Position numbers and translations under genes: made by a program. This document shows positions 4,807 to 5,848 of a stretch of 5,848 nucleotides of DNA, one piece after another. The notes below the pieces were generated by a model that was given only the letters and a program-made list of their open reading frames with translations, was not told the DNA's origin and searched no databases. Positions within the stretch are counted from its first letter, which is position 1; every line of letters begins with the position of its first letter. Source of the stretch: JBJHBY01 sp050485745 (GTDB lineage Bacteria; Pseudomonadota; Gammaproteobacteria; Pseudomonadales; CAMLJR01); contig JBJHBY010000219.1 of NCBI GenBank assembly GCA_050485745.1, positions 1 to 5,848 on the forward strand, given 5' to 3'.

Positions 4807-5848
4807 GTGCTGCTGGGTGTCGACACCGGGGGAACGTTCACCGATTTCGTGCTGCTTTCGGCGGAAGGGCTGCGCCTGCATAAACGGCTGTCCACACCGG
4901 ATGCGCCCGAGCGTGCTGTACTTGAGGGTATTGCCGAGATGGGGCTGGCGGAGGCGGCCCGCAGTGGACGGCTGCGCGTGGTCCATGGCTCCACGGTGGC
5001 CACCAACGCGGCCCTGGAGCACCGGGGCGTGCGCACCGTCTATATCACCAACCGCGGGTTCGCCGATACCCTCAGCATTGGCCGCCAGACGCGGCGCGAG
5101 CTGTATCAGCTGCAGCCCTTGCCCGAGCTGCCCCCCGTTCCCCCCGAGCTGTGCCTGGAGACCGGTGGCCGCCTCGGTGCCCGGGGGGAGGTGGTCGAGG
5201 ATCTGGGCGACGATGATCTGCAACAGCTGCGCCGCCGCGTCGAGGCACTGGCGCCTGAGGCGGTGGCGATCAACCTGCTGTTCTCCTTCCTTGATGACCG
5301 TTTCGAGCGCGCCATCGAGGCCACCATGCCACCGGGGCTGTTTGTGGTGCGCTCGTCCGCAGTCCTGCCGGAATATCGGGAGTACGAGCGCGGTATCACG
5401 ACCTGGCTGAGCGCCTGGCTGGGCCCCTTGGTCCACGACTATCTGGAGCGACTGCAGCAGTCGCTGGCACCCGCGCCGCTGTCGGTGATGCAATCCTCTG
5501 GCGGGACCATTGAAGCCGCGCAGGCCAGCCGGCGCGCCGCCACCCTGCTGCTGTCCGGGCCTGCTGGCGGGTTGGCCGCGGCCCTCCACCTCGGGAGGGA
5601 GATCGGTTGTGAGCGCTTGCTGACTTTTGATATGGGTGGAACGTCCACGGATGTTGCCCTGCTGGATGGTGAGATCGGCCTGAGCAGTGAAGGGCGCATT
5701 CGCGACTGGCCGGTGCCGGTGCCGATGGTGGATCTGCACACCATCGGTGCCGGCGGTGGCTCCATAGCCTTTGTCGACGCTGGCGGCCTGCTGCAGGTGG
5801 GGCCTCGCTCAGCCGGTGCCGACCCGGGGCCGGCCTGCTACGGGCGTG
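4807..5848 (+). CDS. Hydantoinase A/5-oxoprolinase family ATPase subunit, C-terminus cut by window edge
   Basis: The 347 visible residues belong to the HyuA/oxoprolinase family (N-methylhydantoinase A, OplA N-terminal half, acetone/acetophenone carboxylase beta-type subunits), which couple ATP hydrolysis to ring opening or carboxylation. Seen: GVDTGGTFTDFVLL (4-17), VVHGSTVATNAALE (58-71), IGRQTRRELYQLQP (91-104), LLLSGPAGGLAAAL (247-260), the second phosphate loop FDMGGTSTDVALL (274-286), and IGAGGGSIAFVDAGG (313-327) with SAGADPGPACYG (335-346). The GTG at 4807 is the first possible start, because an in-frame TAA lies at 4801-4803; GGGGG (4796-4800) stands 6 bases upstream. A full HyuA is about twice this length, and HyuB is normally adjacent or fused, so it should lie beyond the right edge. 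The substrate cannot be assigned: hydantoin, 5-oxoproline, or a ketone for carboxylation are all possible. Confidence 0.94.
   Translation, partial: MLLGVDTGGTFTDFVLLSAEGLRLHKRLSTPDAPERAVLEGIAEMGLAEAARSGRLRVVHGSTVATNAALEHRGVRTVYITNRGFADTLSIGRQTRRELYQLQPLPELPPVPPELCLETGGRLGARGEVVEDLGDDDLQQLRRRVEALAPEAVAINLLFSFLDDRFERAIEATMPPGLFVVRSSAVLPEYREYERGITTWLSAWLGPLVHDYLERLQQSLAPAPLSVMQSSGGTIEAAQASRRAATLLLSGPAGGLAAALHLGREIGCERLLTFDMGGTSTDVALLDGEIGLSSEGRIRDWPVPVPMVDLHTIGAGGGSIAFVDAGGLLQVGPRSAGADPGPACYGR

Noticed and set aside
4816..4827. Perfect 12-bp palindrome GGTGTCGACACC just inside the hydantoinase gene
   Set aside because: It encodes the conserved GVDT of the ATPase motif, and a 12-bp palindrome is expected about once in a window this size by chance.
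4771..5739. Long open frame on the minus strand (322 codons)
   Set aside because: It lies opposite the hydantoinase A gene, whose plus-strand frame carries all the family motifs. The translation is Gln/Gly/Arg-rich and low in complexity, as expected from antisense of GC-rich coding DNA.

Overview
The window reads as chromosomal DNA of a GC-rich proteobacterium, most likely a gammaproteobacterium. That placement rests on the protein family mix, the dense gene packing, clear Shine-Dalgarno sequences and frequent GTG starts, not on a marker-gene comparison, so it is an inference. There are seven protein genes and no RNA gene, CRISPR array, phage gene or transposase.

Left part (1-3319): an acyl-CoA metabolism locus. 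A phosphotransferase gene of the APH-like/ACAD10-ACAD11/LvaA type runs leftward and off the window (997 to 1). It is divergent from a rightward three-gene operon: a thiolase-fold protein (1211-2410), a DUF35 zinc-ribbon/OB-fold protein (2411-2830) and a single-domain MaoC/NodN-type hydratase (2849-3319). The thiolase and DUF35 genes abut with no base between them. The thiolase-fold protein lacks the Cys, GHP His and C-terminal Cys of classical thiolases. Thiolase-fold plus DUF35 is the architecture of the Ltp2-ChsH2 steroid side-chain aldolase, where the partner step is a MaoC hydratase. The module may therefore hydrate an enoyl-CoA and then cleave it by a retro-aldol reaction, and the divergent kinase may act on a hydroxyacyl-CoA. 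The substrate cannot be read from the sequence. The 213-base divergent intergenic region carries two short inverted repeats and a plausible sigma-70 promoter.

Middle part (3334-4679): two leftward genes. One encodes a small exported or membrane protein of unknown function (115 residues, signal peptide). The other is mutM, the formamidopyrimidine-DNA glycosylase, complete and with all its catalytic and zinc residues. The small-protein gene converges on the MaoC gene.

Right part (4680-5848): a 127-base divergent intergenic region holds a strong inverted repeat (9-bp arms, 7-base loop). It is followed by a rightward gene for a hydantoinase A/5-oxoprolinase-type ATPase that runs off the window end.

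The most interesting material is the thiolase-like/DUF35/MaoC/kinase locus. It resembles known steroid and hydroxyacyl-CoA pathways in parts but is not an obvious copy of any one of them.
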